A DNA stretch of 23,985 nucleotides, from contig RPRC01000125.1 of NCBI GenBank assembly GCA_003857395.1, forward strand, positions 1-23,985. Direction: 5' to 3'. Both the position numbers and the translations under genes were made by a program. The notes below the pieces were generated by a model. It did no database searches and was not told where the DNA came from. It saw only the letters and a list, made by a program, of their open reading frames with translations. Numbering within the stretch: the stretch's first letter is position 1; each line of letters opens with the position of its first letter. Positions 22,590-23,985 of the stretch are shown here, piece after piece. Source of the stretch: Geobacter sp. (GTDB taxonomy: Bacteria > Desulfobacterota > Desulfuromonadia > Geobacterales > Geobacteraceae).

Positions 22590-23789
22590 TTATGCGTGTC
22601 CCTTTTCTTCCAGGACTCTGATACCGGGAAGAACCTTTCCTTCGAGCAGCTCAAGAAAAGCTCCTCCACCTGTTGAGATATAGCTTATTTTTGCAAATTC
22701 ACCAGCCCGATGCACTGCTACATCGGTGTCTCCACCGCCGACAATGGTCAGGGCATAGGAATTTGCCACGGCACTTACCATGGCAAAGGTTCCGCGTGAG
22801 AAGGCGTCCATTTCAAAAACACCCATGGGTCCATTCCAGATGATGGTCTTACTGTTCTGCAATGCCTCGGAAAATAACGTTACAGTAGCAGGACCGATAT
22901 CAAGAGCCATCCAGTCATTGGGTATTTCCTGAGTGGTGGTGATTTTAATCTCTGCAGCCGGATCAAATCTGTCTGCCACGACACAATCAACCGGAAGGTA
23001 TATTTTTACACCTTTTTCCCGTGCCTTGTTGTAGGCGCTTAGAGCCGTTTCAAGAAGTGCTTCTTCCACAAGGGATTTGCCTACGCTGTATCCCAAAGCT
23101 TTTAGAAAGGTGAATGCCATCCCACCACCGATTATCAGCTTGTCGACCTTGTTCAGCAGGTTGTCGATTACTTCAATTTTTCCGGAGACCTTTGCACCGC
23201 CGAGGATGGCGACCAAGGGATGGGCCGGGTTTCGCATGGCTTTTTCAAAGAAGCTCATCTCATTTTTCATGAGAAAACCTGCTGCAATAATTGGAATAAA
23301 GTTTGTTATAGCTTCAACAGATGCATGAGCCCGGTGCGATACCGCAAAGGCATCATTGACATAAACGTCGCAAAGATCTGCGAGTGCTTTGGCAAAATCT
23401 GGGTCATTCTTCTCTTCACCAGGGTAAAAGCGGAGATTTTCCAGCATGATAACATCGCCCGGCTTCATGCTGTCCACCAAAGTTTTAGCCTGTCCGCCGA
23501 TACAGTCCGGGGCCAGGGTGACTTCCTTGTCAAGAAGGCGGGAAAGACGAATCGCAGCAGGTGACATGGAGAATTTGGTATTTTTTTCTCCTTTTGGTCG
23601 ACCGAGGTGCGATGCAATGACAACTTTCGCATTACAGTCGAGGGCATAGTTGATGGTCGGAAGTACTGCGCGTATGCGGGTATCGTCGGTTATGTTTCCG
23701 TTATCGTCGAGCGGCACATTAAAGTCTACGCGAAGAAATATTTTTTTACCGGAAAGATCCTTGATTTCATCAATATACCGAATTGTCAT
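22590..23789 (-). CDS. pgk: Phosphoglycerate kinase
   Basis: Transfers phosphate between 1,3-bisphosphoglycerate and ADP, the first ATP-yielding step of glycolysis and reversible in gluconeogenesis. The 399-residue protein opens with the signature [13 protein letters not shown]. Substrate-binding SHLGRPKG and [12 protein letters not shown] follow, then the nucleotide-site blocks [20 protein letters not shown] and [12 protein letters not shown] 23789 is chosen for AAGGGAG about eight bases upstream; the frame continues 12 codons further to 23825. First visible gene of the pgk-tpiA-secG-tRNA-Leu block. A gap gene often precedes pgk in relatives but is not in this window. Confidence 0.97.
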   Translation of the reverse strand: MTIRYIDEIKDLSGKKIFLRVDFNVPLDDNGNITDDTRIRAVLPTINYALDCNAKVVIASHLGRPKGEKNTKFSMSPAAIRLSRLLDKEVTLAPDCIGGQAKTLVDSMKPGDVIMLENLRFYPGEEKNDPDFAKALADLCDVYVNDAFAVSHRAHASVEAITNFIPIIAAGFLMKNEMSFFEKAMRNPAHPLVAILGGAKVSGKIEVIDNLLNKVDKLIIGGGMAFTFLKALGYSVGKSLVEEALLETALSAYNKAREKGVKIYLPVDCVVADRFDPAAEIKITTTQEIPNDWMALDIGPATVTLFSEALQNSKTIIWNGPMGVFEMDAFSRGTFAMVSAVANSYALTIVGGGDTDVAVHRAGEFAKISYISTGGGAFLELLEGKVLPGIRVLEEKGHA

Positions 23790-23985
23790 ACACTCAACTC
23801 CCTTGAAAAAGATAATTATGCACACGTGTCATTAGAAATGTTTGGAGGCTTCATTTTTTCGAAAAAAAGAAGATCGCACACCGTCTGGCGTTATATCCAG
23901 TAGATTTCCTAGAGTAATTCCGAGGTCCTGATAAGGTGAGGTGACGCAGGCATAATTTTGCTTTGACGTGTGGTCACTAGATAAC
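23790..23985. other. Region upstream of pgk at the window edge
   Basis: No gene seen. Several -10-like sequences occur on the minus strand (for example TATAAC near 23895), but none has a clear -35 partner. Whether pgk has its own promoter here cannot be decided. Confidence 0.3.

Overview
The window looks like a core-chromosome stretch of a Geobacter-like bacterium (Desulfuromonadia/Geobacterales). The pointers are a GEMM-I riboswitch of the Geobacter sequence type upstream of a small fibronectin-type-III lipoprotein, a DUF6178 protein, a pgk-tpiA-secG-tRNA-Leu block, a single-chain pyruvate carboxylase, and an NtrC-type sigma-54 activator. The species assignment is inference from gene content and style. 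No phage, CRISPR array or intact mobile element was seen.

Layout. 1-490: no gene, but a dense set of nested palindromic repeats ending just before a good promoter for msrA. 498-3060: msrA, a convergent GNAT-like gene, slyX, a possible 35-codon membrane peptide overlapping rnc, and rnc (RNase III, with an unusual Ala at a catalytic Asp position). 3061-3649: an IS3-family transposase 3' remnant and AT-rich spacer. 3650-5524: DUF6178 gene, another copy of the palindromic repeat, a terminator, and a 61-codon zinc-ribbon-like gene. 5640-7527: bidirectional terminator, then a minus-strand pair, ygjP-like metallopeptidase followed by a DUF445 membrane protein. 7849-10731: pcnB and ychF. 10859-12781: minus-strand NtrC-type regulator followed by a YfcE/MJ0936-type phosphoesterase. 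12897-14992: nfeD (membrane serine protease) and slipin, reading away from the regulator. 15130-16152: PpiC-type periplasmic foldase on the minus strand. 16594-20040: pyc. 20286-20890: minus-strand lipoprotein gene under a GEMM-I riboswitch with an overlapping terminator. 21139-23789: minus-strand pgk, tpiA, secG and tRNA-Leu(GAG), ending in one terminator.

How they work together. pyc makes oxaloacetate from pyruvate and pgk/tpiA serve lower glycolysis/gluconeogenesis, consistent with a bacterium that grows on small organic acids and must run gluconeogenesis. nfeD and slipin form the classic membrane quality-control pair. pcnB, rnc and slyX fall in one broad area; pcnB and rnc act on RNA. Most operons are short, and convergent pairs are separated by clear bidirectional terminators.

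The most interesting items are the compound palindromic repeat at 92-391 with a related copy at 4934-4962, the riboswitch-controlled lipoprotein, the Asp-to-Ala change in RNase III, the small ORF overlapping the rnc start, and interleaved inverted repeats in the ppiC/pyc divergent region. I did not find a clear multi-gene novel system; most of the window is housekeeping.
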